From contig NZ_LN890328.1 in the NCBI RefSeq assembly GCF_001458595.1, positions 1,969,316 through 2,033,315 of the forward strand: a stretch of 64,000 bases of DNA, in the 5' to 3' direction. The notes beneath the pieces were generated by a model. That model ran no database searches. It was not told where the DNA came from and saw only the letters and a program-made list of their open reading frames with translations. A program made the translations under genes and the position numbers. Positions within the stretch are counted from its first letter, which is position 1, and every line of letters starts with the position of its first letter. Source of the DNA: Clostridium neonatale (lineage in GTDB: Bacteria; Bacillota; Clostridia; Clostridiales; Clostridiaceae). Positions 44,341 to 53,629 of this stretch are shown here, piece after piece.

Positions 44341-46539
44341 CTAAGTCATACTATTAGGATTAATATCAATACTAACCCTTATTTCATTATATACACTCTT
44401 GTTTAATTGATAAAGAGTATCTTTAACTTTTTCGTTAAAATCATCATTTAACTTTCCTTTTAGAATTATTTGCCACCTATAATTATCTTTTAATTTGGTT
44501 ATTATACATGGTACTGGCCCATAAATTGTAATTTCTTCATCTAATATTAATTCTTTCAAACTTCCTTCCAAATTATACATAAATCTTTTCAATTTGTCTT
44601 CAAACTTTGACACACAATTAATTAATAATATTTTACCAAAAGGCGGATTCCCCATCAACTGTCTAATTCTTATTTCTTCCTTAAATAAGTTAATATAATT
44701 TTCATTTTTTGCATATTCTAAACTATAATGATTTGGAGTATAGCTTTGAACTATTACTTTCCCTTCATCTTCACCTCTTCCGGCTCTTCCTGATACTTGA
44801 GTTATAATTTGATACGTTCTTTCAGCAGATCTATAATCCGGCATATTAAGTGACATATCCGCTGCAAGCACCCCAACTAAAGTAACATCTTTAAAATCTA
44901 GACCTTTGGATACCATCTGAGTCCCTATTAGTATATCCGCTTCTTTATTTTTAAATGAATTGTATATTGATTCATGGGCATTCTTATATCTTGTAGTATC
45001 AACATCCATCCTTAAAACTCTTGCTTTTGGAAAATATTTTTTCACTTCTTGTTCTACTCTTTCAGTTCCAGCTCCAAAAAATTTAACATATCTACTATTA
45101 CATTTTGGACATTCTTTTTTAACTTTTTCTGCTCTTCCGCAATAATGACATATTAAATATCCATTTTTATGATATGTCATCGAAACATCACATTCTGGAC
45201 ATTTAAATACATATCCACAACTTCTGCAGGAAATAAATGTAGAAAATCCTCTCCTGTTTAAAAATAATATTATCTGCTTTTTTTGTTCCAATGTTTTATA
45301 TATTTCTTCAGAAAGTTTTCTACTAAATAATGAAAGATTTTTATTTTTTAATTCTTCTCGCATATCTATTATCTCCATATGCGGCATGTTTTTCCCATTA
45401 ACTCTGTTATTCATCTCAACAAGTTTGTAATCACCATTTATTGCTCTATAATAACTTTCAATACTTGGAGTTGCAGAACCAAGTATCAACTTGCAATTTT
45501 TCATTTCACTTAAAAATTCTCCTACTTCTCGTGCGTGATACTTAGGATTATGTTCAGATTTGTATGTATTTTCATGTTCTTCATCAATTATTATTGCGCC
45601 AAGATTTTGAAGTGGTAAAAATAAAGCACTTCGTGCTCCAATGACAAGTCTCGCTTTTCCTTCTTTAACTCTATACCATTCGTCAAATCTCTCTCCTTGA
45701 GACAATTTACTATGAAACAATGCTACATCTCTGCCAAATCTGCCTTTGAATCTTTCAATCATCTGAGGTGTTAATGAAATTTCAGGAACAAGCACAATAA
45801 CACTTTTTCCTTCCTTTAGCATTTCTTCTGCAATTCTCATGTAAATTTCTGTTTTACCAGAACCAGTTACCCCTTTTATTAGATATTTTAATTCACTTCC
45901 ATACAGTATTGTTGATAAACACTTTCTTTGTTCTTCTGTTAATTTCTTCTTATTATCTTCATCATATTTCCTAATATTATATCTAAATACAACTTGCTCT
46001 TCACTTTTCAATATATTGTCATTAATTAGTTTGTTCAAACAATATAATGAATAACCCTTTTGTTTTGTCAGCTCACTTTTTGTATATACACCATTGTTTT
46101 CTTTTATATATTTATATAACTCTATGTAGCTATCTTTTTTTAATTTATCTTCATAATCTTCTTTTTCTATACATATAACATATTTTTTCTTTTTAGTAGA
46201 TCCTGTCATAATTCCACTTGGAATTAACATTCTTACCGCATCAATATATTTACAAAGGTATTTTCTTCTTAAAAAATATACTAAATTTATATCATCTTGT
46301 GTTAAAATGGCCTCATCATCACAAACTTTAATTATTTCCTTTATTTTATATTGAACACTAATTTTATCATTGTCAATTAAAGAAAAAACAAATCCTTCAA
46401 TTGGCTTGCTTCTTGCTCCAAATGGAACCTTAACTCTATGTCCTATTCCAATTTTCTTTGTGACATTATCAGGGATTTTGTATGTAAACATTCTATCTAT
46501 TTCTAAAGCATCACTATTTATAATTATTTCTGCATACAT
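44341..46539 (-). CDS. priA: Primosomal protein N' (PriA helicase)
   Basis: Restarts replication forks by loading the primosome. The 732-residue protein has a 3'-DNA-binding domain, helicase Walker [26 protein letters not shown], eight zinc-binding cysteines in two clusters ([13 protein letters not shown] and [17 protein letters not shown]), and C-terminal [13 protein letters not shown] and [13 protein letters not shown] segments. AAAGGGGG precedes the ATG. It follows coaBC after a 74-base gap with a large inverted repeat. Confidence 0.98.
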   Translation of the reverse strand: MYAEIIINSDALEIDRMFTYKIPDNVTKKIGIGHRVKVPFGARSKPIEGFVFSLIDNDKISVQYKIKEIIKVCDDEAILTQDDINLVYFLRRKYLCKYIDAVRMLIPSGIMTGSTKKKKYVICIEKEDYEDKLKKDSYIELYKYIKENNGVYTKSELTKQKGYSLYCLNKLINDNILKSEEQVVFRYNIRKYDEDNKKKLTEEQRKCLSTILYGSELKYLIKGVTGSGKTEIYMRIAEEMLKEGKSVIVLVPEISLTPQMIERFKGRFGRDVALFHSKLSQGERFDEWYRVKEGKARLVIGARSALFLPLQNLGAIIIDEEHENTYKSEHNPKYHAREVGEFLSEMKNCKLILGSATPSIESYYRAINGDYKLVEMNNRVNGKNMPHMEIIDMREELKNKNLSLFSRKLSEEIYKTLEQKKQIILFLNRRGFSTFISCRSCGYVFKCPECDVSMTYHKNGYLICHYCGRAEKVKKECPKCNSRYVKFFGAGTERVEQEVKKYFPKARVLRMDVDTTRYKNAHESIYNSFKNKEADILIGTQMVSKGLDFKDVTLVGVLAADMSLNMPDYRSAERTYQIITQVSGRAGRGEDEGKVIVQSYTPNHYSLEYAKNENYINLFKEEIRIRQLMGNPPFGKILLINCVSKFEDKLKRFMYNLEGSLKELILDEEITIYGPVPCIITKLKDNYRWQIILKGKLNDDFNEKVKDTLYQLNKSVYNEIRVSIDINPNSMT

Positions 46540-46558
46540 ATTGTTTTTATCCCCCTTT

Positions 46559-46621
46559 AGCGCTAATTTATTTACACAGACAAGCTTCTTCTATAATAGA
46601 AAGAAGCGCAACATTAGCGCT
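46559..46621 (-). repeat. Nested inverted repeat between coaBC and priA
   Basis: Outer arms AGCGCTAA (46559-46566) and TTAGCGCT (46614-46621) enclose an inner hairpin GCTTCTTCTAT with ATAGAAAGAAGC (46584-46606). The outer arm overlaps the coaBC stop and the other ends next to the priA binding site. The lack of a T-run argues against a simple terminator, so it may link or attenuate expression of the two genes. Confidence 0.6.
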
Positions 46622-47798
46622 TCTTAAGTATTATGTCAAATAAATTTCTTGCAACTTTTTCTTTACTCATTTTTTCTAGATTTATTTCTTTATTATCCTT
46701 AGAGATAATTATAACTTTATTCTCTTCTACTCCAAAGCCAGTATCCTTTGCACTTATATCATTTGCCACTATATAATCTAAATTCTTTCTTTTCAATTTA
46801 GATAGTGCATTTTCTTTTAAATTTTCACTTTCTGCAGCAAATCCAACTAAAACTTGATTTTCTTTTATTTTCCCAAGCTCCATAAGAATATCATTATCTC
46901 TTGTAAAAACTATTTCTAAATCATTATCTTTTTTCTTAATTTTTTGCTCACTATAATTTTTAGGCTTATAATCTGCAACTGCTGCCGATTTAATAACAAT
47001 ATCACTTTCCTTAAATCTTTTTAAAACTTCATTTTTCATTTCTTCATTTGTAGATATTTTAATAAAATTAACACCTCGTGGACTTTGTAATGATGTTGGT
47101 CCAGAAATCAAAGTCACCTCTGCCCCTCTATCTCTTGCTTCCTTAGCTATTGCATATCCCATTTTTCCACTTGATCTATTTGTAAGATATCTTACCGGAT
47201 CAATTGGAGCTATTGTTGGTCCTGCTGTAACTAAAACCTTCTTTCCTATTAGATCCTTATTAGTATTTAATACTTCTAATACTTTTTCTACTATAATAGT
47301 TGGATCTTCTAGTTTACCTTTTCCAGTTGTTCCACAAGCAAGTCTTCCTTCTGATGGTTCAATAAATTCATATCCATAAGATTTAAGCTTCTTGATATTA
47401 TCCTGAACTATATTATTTTCATACATATTGGTATTCATTGCTAGAGCAAAAATCACTTTTGCCTTTGTTGCCATAATTGTTGTTGATAGCATGTCATCAG
47501 CTATTCCATTTGCAACTTTACCAACTATGTTCGCTGTTGCCGGTGCAATAAGCATTACATCTGCTTTTTCTGCCCAACTTATATGAGCAATTTCCCATGC
47601 CTTTGGTTCCGAAAAAGTGTCAACAGCAACTACATTTTGGCTTAATGATTGAAAAGATAATGGTGTCACAAACTTTGTAGCATTTTCTGTCATAATAACA
47701 TTAACTTCGATATCTTTCTTTTTGAGCTGACTTACAATCTCTAGTCCTTTGTAAGCAGCTATACCACCGCTTACCCCTAATAAAACATTTCTTTTCAT
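46614..47798 (-). CDS. coaBC: Bifunctional phosphopantothenoylcysteine decarboxylase/synthetase
   Basis: Joins cysteine to 4'-phosphopantothenate (CoaB) and decarboxylates the product (CoaC) in CoA synthesis. The 394-residue protein has an N-terminal FMN-binding CoaC domain (GVSGGIAAYKGLEIV, ISWAEKADVMLIAPATANIVGK-type motif, ALAMNTNMYEN) and a C-terminal CoaB domain (TAGPTIAPIDPVRYLTNRSSG-type, GFAAESENL, LDYIVANDI). It lies one base downstream of rpoZ. Confidence 0.97.
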   Translation of the reverse strand: MKRNVLLGVSGGIAAYKGLEIVSQLKKKDIEVNVIMTENATKFVTPLSFQSLSQNVVAVDTFSEPKAWEIAHISWAEKADVMLIAPATANIVGKVANGIADDMLSTTIMATKAKVIFALAMNTNMYENNIVQDNIKKLKSYGYEFIEPSEGRLACGTTGKGKLEDPTIIVEKVLEVLNTNKDLIGKKVLVTAGPTIAPIDPVRYLTNRSSGKMGYAIAKEARDRGAEVTLISGPTSLQSPRGVNFIKISTNEEMKNEVLKRFKESDIVIKSAAVADYKPKNYSEQKIKKKDNDLEIVFTRDNDILMELGKIKENQVLVGFAAESENLKENALSKLKRKNLDYIVANDISAKDTGFGVEENKVIIISKDNKEINLEKMSKEKVARNLFDIILKKR

Positions 47799-47799
47799 T

Positions 47800-48021
47800 T
47801 TATTTATTAATATTATTTCCTACATTTTCATATTCAATTGCATCTTGATCTACTTCATTAATGGCAATTGTTAATGCTTTCTTTGTATCAATATCAATCT
47901 TTGGTTTTGAACCTCCAATTATTTGTCTCGCTCTTTTTGAAGTTACAATTACTAATGAATATCTATCATTCACCTTTTCTAATAAATCTACTACTGATGG
48001 ATTAATCATAGAGTTGTTCAT
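47800..48021 (-). CDS. rpoZ: RNA polymerase omega subunit
   Basis: Small subunit that helps fold and stabilise the polymerase beta-prime subunit. The 73-residue product has the conserved NDRYSLVIVTSKRARQI core and KALTIAINEV segment. AAGGAGG lies 9 bases ahead of the ATG, which overlaps the end of gmk by 20 bases. Standard gmk-rpoZ-coaBC order. Confidence 0.95.
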   Translation of the reverse strand: MNNSMINPSVVDLLEKVNDRYSLVIVTSKRARQIIGGSKPKIDIDTKKALTIAINEVDQDAIEYENVGNNINK

Positions 48022-48643
48022 GTATTAAGTCCTCCTTTGAATCTAATATACTATGTTTTAATCTGTCTACTCTACATTTTTCTGCATTAATTATCGCTTC
48101 TATTTTTTCTGTTGCAGTTTCAACTTCATCATTTACTACTGCATAATTATATCTAGAAACAAAATTTATTTCTTTATATGCCGATTTGAATCTTTTCATT
48201 AAAGATTCTGGAGTTTCACTTCCCCTTTTTATAATTCTTTGTTTTAATTCTTCCATTGAAGGTGGTAATATAAATATGAAAATACCATTCTTACTATTTT
48301 CTTTTACTTTCAATGCACCTTGTATATCTATCTCAAGGATAACATCTTTCCCACTATTTAAAATTTCTTCAACATTTGATTTTGGTGTCCCATAATAATT
48401 ATCATATACTTCTGCATATTCTAAAAAATCACCATCTTCAATTTTATTTTTAAATTCATCTTTTGTCATAAAGTAGTAATTTACACCATCTATTTCTCCA
48501 GATCTAGGTAATCTAGTTGTTGCTGAAACAGATAAATTTAATTCAGGATGCTTTTGTAATAATCTTTTACATATAGTACCTTTCCCTGCTCCGGATGGTC
48601 CTGATATAACAATTAATAATCCTTTTGCTTTACTATTTTCCAT
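48002..48643 (-). CDS. gmk: Guanylate kinase
   Basis: Phosphorylates GMP to GDP. The protein begins [20 protein letters not shown], with the P-loop [16 protein letters not shown]. It carries [18 protein letters not shown] for GMP binding and [19 protein letters not shown] use ATG 48643 (213 residues), after GAGGAA. The reading to 48673 adds a leader-derived extension. It overlaps the remA stop by 11 bases. Confidence 0.97.
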   Translation of the reverse strand: MENSKAKGLLIVISGPSGAGKGTICKRLLQKHPELNLSVSATTRLPRSGEIDGVNYYFMTKDEFKNKIEDGDFLEYAEVYDNYYGTPKSNVEEILNSGKDVILEIDIQGALKVKENSKNGIFIFILPPSMEELKQRIIKRGSETPESLMKRFKSAYKEINFVSRYNYAVVNDEVETATEKIEAIINAEKCRVDRLKHSILDSKEDLIHEQLYD

Positions 48644-48914
48644 TTTGTTCCTCTTCCTCATCAACAATATCATCTTTAGCAGATAACCTATGCGCTACCG
48701 TTTCCGGCTGAACTGCTGATAATATAATGTGATCACTATCTGTTATTATAACAGATCTTGTTCTTCTTCCATATGTGGCATCTATAAGCATACCTCTATC
48801 TCTAGCTTCTTGAATGATTCTTTTTATAGGTGCTGATTCTGGGCTAACAATTGCAACCAATCTATTTGCAGAAACTATGTTACCAAATCCTATGTTTATC
48901 AACTTAATTCCCAT
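48633..48914 (-). CDS. remA: Extracellular matrix/biofilm regulator RemA (DUF370)
   Basis: DNA-binding activator of matrix genes in Bacillus. The 93-residue protein begins [20 protein letters not shown] and contains [20 protein letters not shown], the family signature. AAGGAG precedes the ATG. It lies between yicC and gmk, the conserved Firmicutes place. A matrix role in this organism is inferred only from Bacillus. Confidence 0.93.
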   Translation of the reverse strand: MGIKLINIGFGNIVSANRLVAIVSPESAPIKRIIQEARDRGMLIDATYGRRTRSVIITDSDHIILSAVQPETVAHRLSAKDDIVDEEEEQNGK

Positions 48915-48928
48915 TTCTATTCTCCTTA

Positions 48929-49810
48929 TTATTCAATATTTTGAACTTGTTCACGTATCTTTTCGATTGTATTCTTTATTTCAATAACATAATTTGTCAT
49001 ATTAATATCAATAGATTTAGATGCTATTGTATTAGCTTCTCTGTTCATTTCTTGAATAATAAAATCCAGTTTTCTTCCAATAGCTTCATCTAATTCTAAT
49101 GTATCTTTAAACTGGCTCAAATGACTTTTTAATCTAGTTATTTCTTCATCTATAGCAGATTTATCAGAAAGTATTGCAACTTCCAATGCTATTCTACTTT
49201 CATCAATTTCTACCTCTGTTAAAAGTTCCCCCAATCGCTCTTCTAGTTTTTTCTTATAATTTAATGGTATAGTATCAGCTAATTTTTCAATTTCTACTAC
49301 CATATTATATATATGTTCTATTTTAATTAAAATATCCTCTTTTAATTTTTCACCTTCTCTAATCCTCATTTGTTCCATAAGTTCAAGTGCATTATTAATA
49401 AGTGGAGAAATTTCATTTAAAATATCATCTAAATTTTCTTCTTTTTCCACAACTGTTATAACATCTGGAAATCTAGCTATTTTAGTGGTTGTTATATCAT
49501 CAATTGTATGTAACTCATTCTCAATCTCTTTTAAACAGTCAAAATATGCCTTAGCCAAATTAATATTTAAAACTGGTTCAGCTGTTGAATTTCCGTAATT
49601 CTTATAATTTATAAAAACATCAACTTTCCCTCTATTCAGTCTTTTACTAATCATATTTCTTATCTTTTCTTCTAGTGAAATCATTGCCTTAGGCATTCTT
49701 ATATTTATATCTAAATATCTATGATTTACACTTTTCATTTCTATTGAAAAATTTAAAATACTATTTTCTTCACTTTGCGCCCTTCCAAAACTTGTCATAC
49801 TTTTTATCAA
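48929..49810 (-). CDS. yicC: YicC family endoribonuclease
   Basis: YicC proteins are recently recognised endoribonucleases. The protein begins [12 protein letters not shown] and has the conserved [14 protein letters not shown] segment and the C-terminal [21 protein letters not shown] motif. I start it at TTG 49810 (293 residues), 8 bases after AAGGAGG. The GTG at 49819 is within AAGGAGGTG. It heads the yicC-remA-gmk-rpoZ-coaBC-priA-def-fmt run, with a good promoter just upstream. Confidence 0.93.
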   Translation of the reverse strand: MIKSMTSFGRAQSEENSILNFSIEMKSVNHRYLDINIRMPKAMISLEEKIRNMISKRLNRGKVDVFINYKNYGNSTAEPVLNINLAKAYFDCLKEIENELHTIDDITTTKIARFPDVITVVEKEENLDDILNEISPLINNALELMEQMRIREGEKLKEDILIKIEHIYNMVVEIEKLADTIPLNYKKKLEERLGELLTEVEIDESRIALEVAILSDKSAIDEEITRLKSHLSQFKDTLELDEAIGRKLDFIIQEMNREANTIASKSIDINMTNYVIEIKNTIEKIREQVQNIE

Positions 49811-49854
49811 TTTAAACACCTCCTTATTATACTATTTATTAAAACAATAAATAT

Positions 49855-49883
49855 ATATTAATTAATTGGCTAAATTAAGTCAA
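49855..49883 (-). promoter_or_regulatory. SigA-type promoter for yicC-remA-gmk-rpoZ
   Basis: TTGACT (49878-49883), a 17-base spacer and TAATAT (49855-49860) on the minus strand, about 40 bases ahead of the yicC start. Confidence 0.65.
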
Positions 49884-50079
49884 TAATTTGTTTACAGAAT
49901 GTTAACATTTTATTTTAAAGCCAAGAGCTTACTCAAAACTTATTTAATTAAAAATTAGTAGCGAATAGTTAAAAAGAATTTGTGAAAAGTTTTATGATAA
50001 AAATCTCAATTCTTCCACTCTCAACACTTCACTCTTATTAGTTTTAAAATATTATTTTTTATAATTTTCTGTGCTATAA
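49884..50079. other. Intergenic stretch with imperfect short repeats (yicC / permease)
   Basis: Part of a 323-base gap. Around 50005-50040 there is an imperfect CTCAATTCTTCCACTCTCAA and CACTTCACTCTTA pattern that looks like degraded short tandem repeats. No gene or RNA was recognised. Confidence 0.4.
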
Positions 50080-50120
50080 AAAATAAGGATATTCCATACT
50101 AACTGAAATATCCTTATTTT
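50080..50120 (-). terminator. Purine permease terminator
   Basis: AAAATAAGGATATT (50080-50093) with AATATCCTTATTTT (50107-50120) form a 14-bp stem, followed by TTTATAG on the minus strand, 22 bases after the permease stop. Confidence 0.85.
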
Positions 50121-50142
50121 ATAATAATTTTTCTTATAAATC

Positions 50143-51513
50143 TTAAATTAAGAAGAATAGCTTAAATACGAATATAATTGCTAACACAATCATCACTACA
50201 GATATCTTCTTCTTTTCCCCTTTTGCAAAGAATATATTATATAATAAATTTATAACAACATATGCTATTACACCTATAGTTAATCCATCACCTATACTGT
50301 ATGTAAGCGGCATTAATGCTATAGTTAAAAATGCTGGAAGACCTTCTGTAATTTCAGCAAAATCAATATTTTTAACTGCTCCTAGCATTAAATATCCAAC
50401 ATATATTAAAGCTGGTGCTGTAGCGCATGATGGTATTGCAATAAATATTGGAGAGAAAAACATAGCAATTAAAAATAATATTCCTGAAGTTATTGCTGTC
50501 CATCCTGTTCTTCCACCTGCTGCAACTCCTGTTGAACTTTCAACATAAGTAGTTACCGTTGACACTCCAAGACATGCTCCAACAGTTGTTCCTACTGCAT
50601 CTACCATTAATGCCTTACCTACATTTGGCACTCTCCCCTTATCATCAAGCATTCCAGCTCTTGAAGCAACACCAACTAATGTTCCTACTGTATCAAAAAA
50701 ATCTACAAATAAAAATGTACATACTATAGTAAAGAAATTAACAATACTAGTTGGATGTAGTGCATAATTTAAATCTAACTTTCCTGCTATAGGTGCTATA
50801 CTTTCAAATTTAAATATTCCATTTGGTAGGTATATTCCCATTTCTGATGCTGCAGTTGGGTTAATTAAAGCATATCCCCAAGCTAATAAAGTACTCACTA
50901 CTATTCCTACTAATATTGATCCTTTAGCACCTTTTTTATCTAACACAGCTATTATTATTGTACCAATTAATGCAACCAATACTGTTGGCAATCTAAAATC
51001 ACCAAGCGCTAAATATGTAGCTGGATCTGATACTACAAGGCCACTTCCTGTTAATCCTATAAAAGCAATGAATAATCCAATACCTGCTGTAACTGCATAT
51101 TTCATATTCATTGGAATTGCATTTACAACTGCTTCTCTTACTTTAAATAATGATAATAAAATAAAAATAATACCTTCTACAAATACTGCTGTTAATGCTA
51201 TCTCCCATGATATTCCCTGTCCTATAACCACAGAATAAGCAAAATATGCATTAAGTCCCATTCCTGACGCCAATACAAATGGCAAATTAGCATATAATCC
51301 CATAAGTATACTAGCAAACGCTGCTGCTAAACATGTAGCTGTTACTATAGCACCTTTATCCATACCTGTTTCACCTAAAATATTAGGATTTACAGCTATA
51401 ATATAAGCCATTGTTAAAAATGTTGTAAGCCCTGCTATGAATTCTTTTTTCATGTCAACATTTTTATTTGTAAATAATTCAAAAAAAGGCTTCTTTTGTT
51501 TTTCTTGTTGCAT
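50143..51513 (-). CDS. NCS2-family purine permease (hypoxanthine/guanine type)
   Basis: Proton-driven nucleobase importer, likely for hypoxanthine, guanine or adenine (AzgA/PbuG branch). The 456-residue protein has about 12-14 hydrophobic segments, with NVDMKKEFIAGLTTFLTMAY near the start, SGMGLNAYFAYSV, and the NCS2 signature region VDFFDTVGTLVGVASRAG. GGAGG precedes the ATG at 51513. It is a single-gene unit with a long 5' leader that looks like a decayed purine riboswitch. The exact substrate cannot be told. Confidence 0.92.
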   Translation of the reverse strand: MQQEKQKKPFFELFTNKNVDMKKEFIAGLTTFLTMAYIIAVNPNILGETGMDKGAIVTATCLAAAFASILMGLYANLPFVLASGMGLNAYFAYSVVIGQGISWEIALTAVFVEGIIFILLSLFKVREAVVNAIPMNMKYAVTAGIGLFIAFIGLTGSGLVVSDPATYLALGDFRLPTVLVALIGTIIIAVLDKKGAKGSILVGIVVSTLLAWGYALINPTAASEMGIYLPNGIFKFESIAPIAGKLDLNYALHPTSIVNFFTIVCTFLFVDFFDTVGTLVGVASRAGMLDDKGRVPNVGKALMVDAVGTTVGACLGVSTVTTYVESSTGVAAGGRTGWTAITSGILFLIAMFFSPIFIAIPSCATAPALIYVGYLMLGAVKNIDFAEITEGLPAFLTIALMPLTYSIGDGLTIGVIAYVVINLLYNIFFAKGEKKKISVVMIVLAIIFVFKLFFLI

Positions 51514-51602
51514 TATTCTACCTCCGAAAATTACTTAACAAATTAATATAACCAAAACAGTTACTTTATTTAATTTGTACAAAATATAGAATCTTTATAC
51601 GT

Positions 51603-51679
51603 TGACCCATAGTAATATATTTACTCTATCAGATAGATACTATATATAACTGATACTAATATTTCTTCGACTACGAATC
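51603..51679 (-). ncRNA. Possible degenerate purine-riboswitch-like leader
   Basis: Begins about 10 bases after the predicted transcript start. GATTCGTAG (51671-51679) can pair over 9 positions (with G-T pairs) with CTATGGGTC (51603-51611). Just inside are GTATCTATC and GAGTAAA, resembling purine-aptamer GTTTCTACC and CCGTAAA, and the 3' ACTATGGGT is close to the classic end of the guanine aptamer. The loop-loop GC contacts are not evident and P3 is poorly paired, so it may be degraded or coincidental. Confidence 0.3.
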
Positions 51680-51695
51680 ACGAATGACAAATTGA

Positions 51696-51724
51696 ATTAT
51701 ATATCAATTATTCGCATATTTCAA
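51696..51724 (-). promoter_or_regulatory. SigA-type promoter for the purine permease
   Basis: TTGAAA (51719-51724), a 17-base spacer and perfect TATAAT (51696-51701) on the minus strand. The start is near 51689, leaving a leader of about 175 bases. Confidence 0.75.
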
Positions 51725-51898
51725 CATATTTTTTTCAAATAATATCAGAAGTATTCAATTTTATTAATATTATAGATAAAATATAATAAATAACCAACTA
51801 TAAAAGTAACTAGAATAGAACAATATAAAATTATACAACATCGATTTGTATATAAGTTAATTACTATATTCATAAAAACCTGAGGTTAACAAAAATTT

Positions 51899-51934
51899 AA
51901 AAAGGAGATAACTAATTTGATAGTTGTCTCCTTT
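51899..51934 (-). terminator. Orphan terminator hairpin
   Basis: AAAGGAGATAACTA (51901-51914) pairs with TAGTTGTCTCCTTT (51921-51934), 14 bp including one G-T pair, followed on the minus strand by TTTTTAAATTTTTG. No recognised gene ends here. A small RNA from about 52040 is possible. Confidence 0.65.
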
Positions 51935-51942
51935 ACTTATAT

Positions 51943-52048
51943 GGAAAGTAGCTTTTAGGGATAAACTACTAATGAACCCTGTATTTCATATCTTTCTATA
52001 AAACACTTATGTTTTTAATGCATTTCATTCATCATCTTTCTTATTCAC
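51943..52048 (-). ncRNA. Candidate small RNA with pseudoknot ahead of the orphan terminator
   Basis: On the minus strand AGTAG (51966-51970) can pair with CTACT (51947-51951). AGGG (51977-51980) can pair with CCCT (51957-51960) in that loop, an H-type pseudoknot. The short stems make this weak evidence. It is supported mainly by the following terminator and the lack of a gene. Confidence 0.25.
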
Positions 52049-52052
52049 TTAC

Positions 52053-52085
52053 TAAAAAAGAGTTGTGATAAAACCTCACAACTCT
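52053..52085 (-). terminator. Terminator of the small zinc-ribbon gene
   Basis: AGAGTTGTGA (52059-52068) with TCACAACTCT (52076-52085), a 7-base loop, then TTTTTTAG on the minus strand. Confidence 0.9.
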
Positions 52086-52098
52086 AAAAATTCCAAAA

Positions 52099-52254
52099 TT
52101 ATCTTCTATGATTTTGTTGCTTTCTAGCTCTTCTACAATCTGGGCATCTAACAGGCTCATTTTCAAAACCTTTTTCTTTGTAGAATTCTTGTTCTCCTAC
52201 TGTGAATATAAATTCATTCCCACAATCTTTACATACTAATGTCTTATCTGTCAT
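52099..52254 (-). CDS. Small zinc-ribbon protein (51 residues)
   Basis: A short frame from ATG 52254 (preceded by AAGGAGG) to TAA at 52099. It reads MTDKTLVCKDCGNEFIFTVG and continues through GEQEFYKEKGFENEPVRCPD to a basic end. Two CxxC pairs (CKDC and CPDC) predict one zinc ribbon of the probable zinc-binding zf-trcl type seen in many clostridia. The basic RRARKQQNHRR tail suggests nucleic-acid contact (inference). It stands alone with its own terminator. Confidence 0.88.
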   Translation of the reverse strand: MTDKTLVCKDCGNEFIFTVGEQEFYKEKGFENEPVRCPDCRRARKQQNHRR

Positions 52255-52439
52255 ATTAAATTCCTCCTTATTTATTAAAGATCAATATTAATTAATATAA
52301 TTCTCTAAAATATGGAGAAATTAATAACTAAAAAAATCTTTTATTTAATTCTTTTAAAGTATATCACTATTACTATCTAATTACAAGCCTTTTATTTGAT
52401 ATATTATAATTTCAGGTGAATCACTTAAAATCATTGATC

Positions 52440-53420
52440 CTATAATCCAATTTCAAAAATATCTTTTATTTCATTTATGCTCTCAGTATAATTTACAGCT
52501 ACTAATAACTTAATTCTAGCTTTTTGGCCTGTTAATACATCTCCAAATATACATCCTAACTCTTTCAACTCTTTTCCACCACCTTCATAACCATAAGATT
52601 CAAAAACTCTTCCTTCTAAGCATCTTGATACTATTACAACTGGTATATTATTCTTTATGGCTCTTTTTATTCCATCCACCATGTTATAAGGTACATTTCC
52701 TCTTCCGAGGGCCTCTATTACTATTCCTTTGAAATCACTTTCAATTATAAAATCCAAAAATCTCGAATCACTTCCGGCAACACATTTTATAAGTGCAACA
52801 TCTTTGTTGATTTTTTCCACCTGAATACTTTTAACTTTAGGATTATTTCTATAAAATATAACTCTATTATTATCAACAATACCTATTGGTCCAAAGTTTG
52901 GTGTGCTAAAAGCATTTAGCGCCATTGAATTCTTTTTAGTTACTTCCGATGCACTGTGAAGCTCACCATTAAAGCAAACAAGTACCCCTCGTTCTCTAGA
53001 CTCTTCCGATATAGCTGTACATATTGATGAAGCTAGATTAAATGGTCCATCATATCCAAGCTCTGAACTACTTCTCATGGCTCCTGTTACAACCACCGGC
53101 TTATTGCTCTTTAAAACTAAATCTAAAAAATATGCAGTTTCTTCTAATGTATCTGTACCATGTGTAACAACAACTCCACATATGTCTTCTCTTTCAATTA
53201 ATTTCTGAATCATTCTGGATAAATCAAGCATCAAATTAGGTGTCATATATGGAGATGGTAAACTTGAAAAATTATAAGTTTCTATTTCAGCATATTTTTC
53301 AATTCCAGTAACCATTGCCATTATCTCTTCTCCATTTAAACTCGGAACTGCTGCTTTTATTCTCTCATCAACCTTCATAGATATTGTTCCACCATTAAAT
53401 ACAATTGCTACTTTTTTCAT
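52440..53420 (-). CDS. ansA: L-asparaginase (type I-like)
   Basis: Hydrolyses asparagine to aspartate and ammonia. The 326-residue protein has the first catalytic threonine in VFNGGTISMKVDE, the second in THGTDTLEETAYFLDLVL, and the GYDGPFNL and ALGRGNVPYN segments. It carries no signal peptide, so it is cytoplasmic. It lies about 85 bases downstream of a structured RNA with a terminator, which might control it. AAAAGGTGG precedes the ATG. Confidence 0.93.
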   Translation of the reverse strand: MKKVAIVFNGGTISMKVDERIKAAVPSLNGEEIMAMVTGIEKYAEIETYNFSSLPSPYMTPNLMLDLSRMIQKLIEREDICGVVVTHGTDTLEETAYFLDLVLKSNKPVVVTGAMRSSSELGYDGPFNLASSICTAISEESRERGVLVCFNGELHSASEVTKKNSMALNAFSTPNFGPIGIVDNNRVIFYRNNPKVKSIQVEKINKDVALIKCVAGSDSRFLDFIIESDFKGIVIEALGRGNVPYNMVDGIKRAIKNNIPVVIVSRCLEGRVFESYGYEGGGKELKELGCIFGDVLTGQKARIKLLVAVNYTESINEIKDIFEIGL

Positions 53421-53503
53421 TTTTATAAAACCACCTTTTCTTTTGTTTATAATTTGCCTCTCAAATAATGTTCATATTCAAAACTTTACTATTTAATTAA
53501 ACA

Positions 53504-53618
53504 TAAAAAAAACTCTCAGAAATAATCTAAGAGCTTAACCTTATCTTTTGGCAGGTCGGCGTATCCTGCATCTCTGGTTACTAAAAAATTAGCGCATGAG
53601 GAGCCTTTGCTCACCTCA
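53504..53618 (-). ncRNA. Compact structured RNA with intrinsic terminator upstream of ansA
   Basis: In transcription order (minus strand): hairpin TGAGG-AGC with GCT-CCTCA (53597-53618); hairpin CTAA with TTAG (53581-53592); a 5-bp stem TAACC with GGTTA (53536-53540, 53576-53580) enclosing a GCAGG with CCTGC hairpin whose loop is ATACGCCGA (53551-53569). Then follows a terminator stem (53513-53520 with 53526-53533) and eight T. I do not recognise the class. It could be a riboswitch/attenuator for ansA or a 3' end of the gene upstream. Confidence 0.65.
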
Positions 53619-53629
53619 AAAAACAAGTG

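Noticed and set aside
49929..50040. Possible tandem repeats near the purine permease
   Set aside because: Too imperfect and short to define a repeat unit by eye.
53597..53618. Resemblance of AGGTGAG...GCTCCT to the magnesium M-box
   Set aside because: Only this short piece matches. The rest of the RNA lacks the M-box core (for example GCCC...GGGT pairing), so I did not call an M-box.
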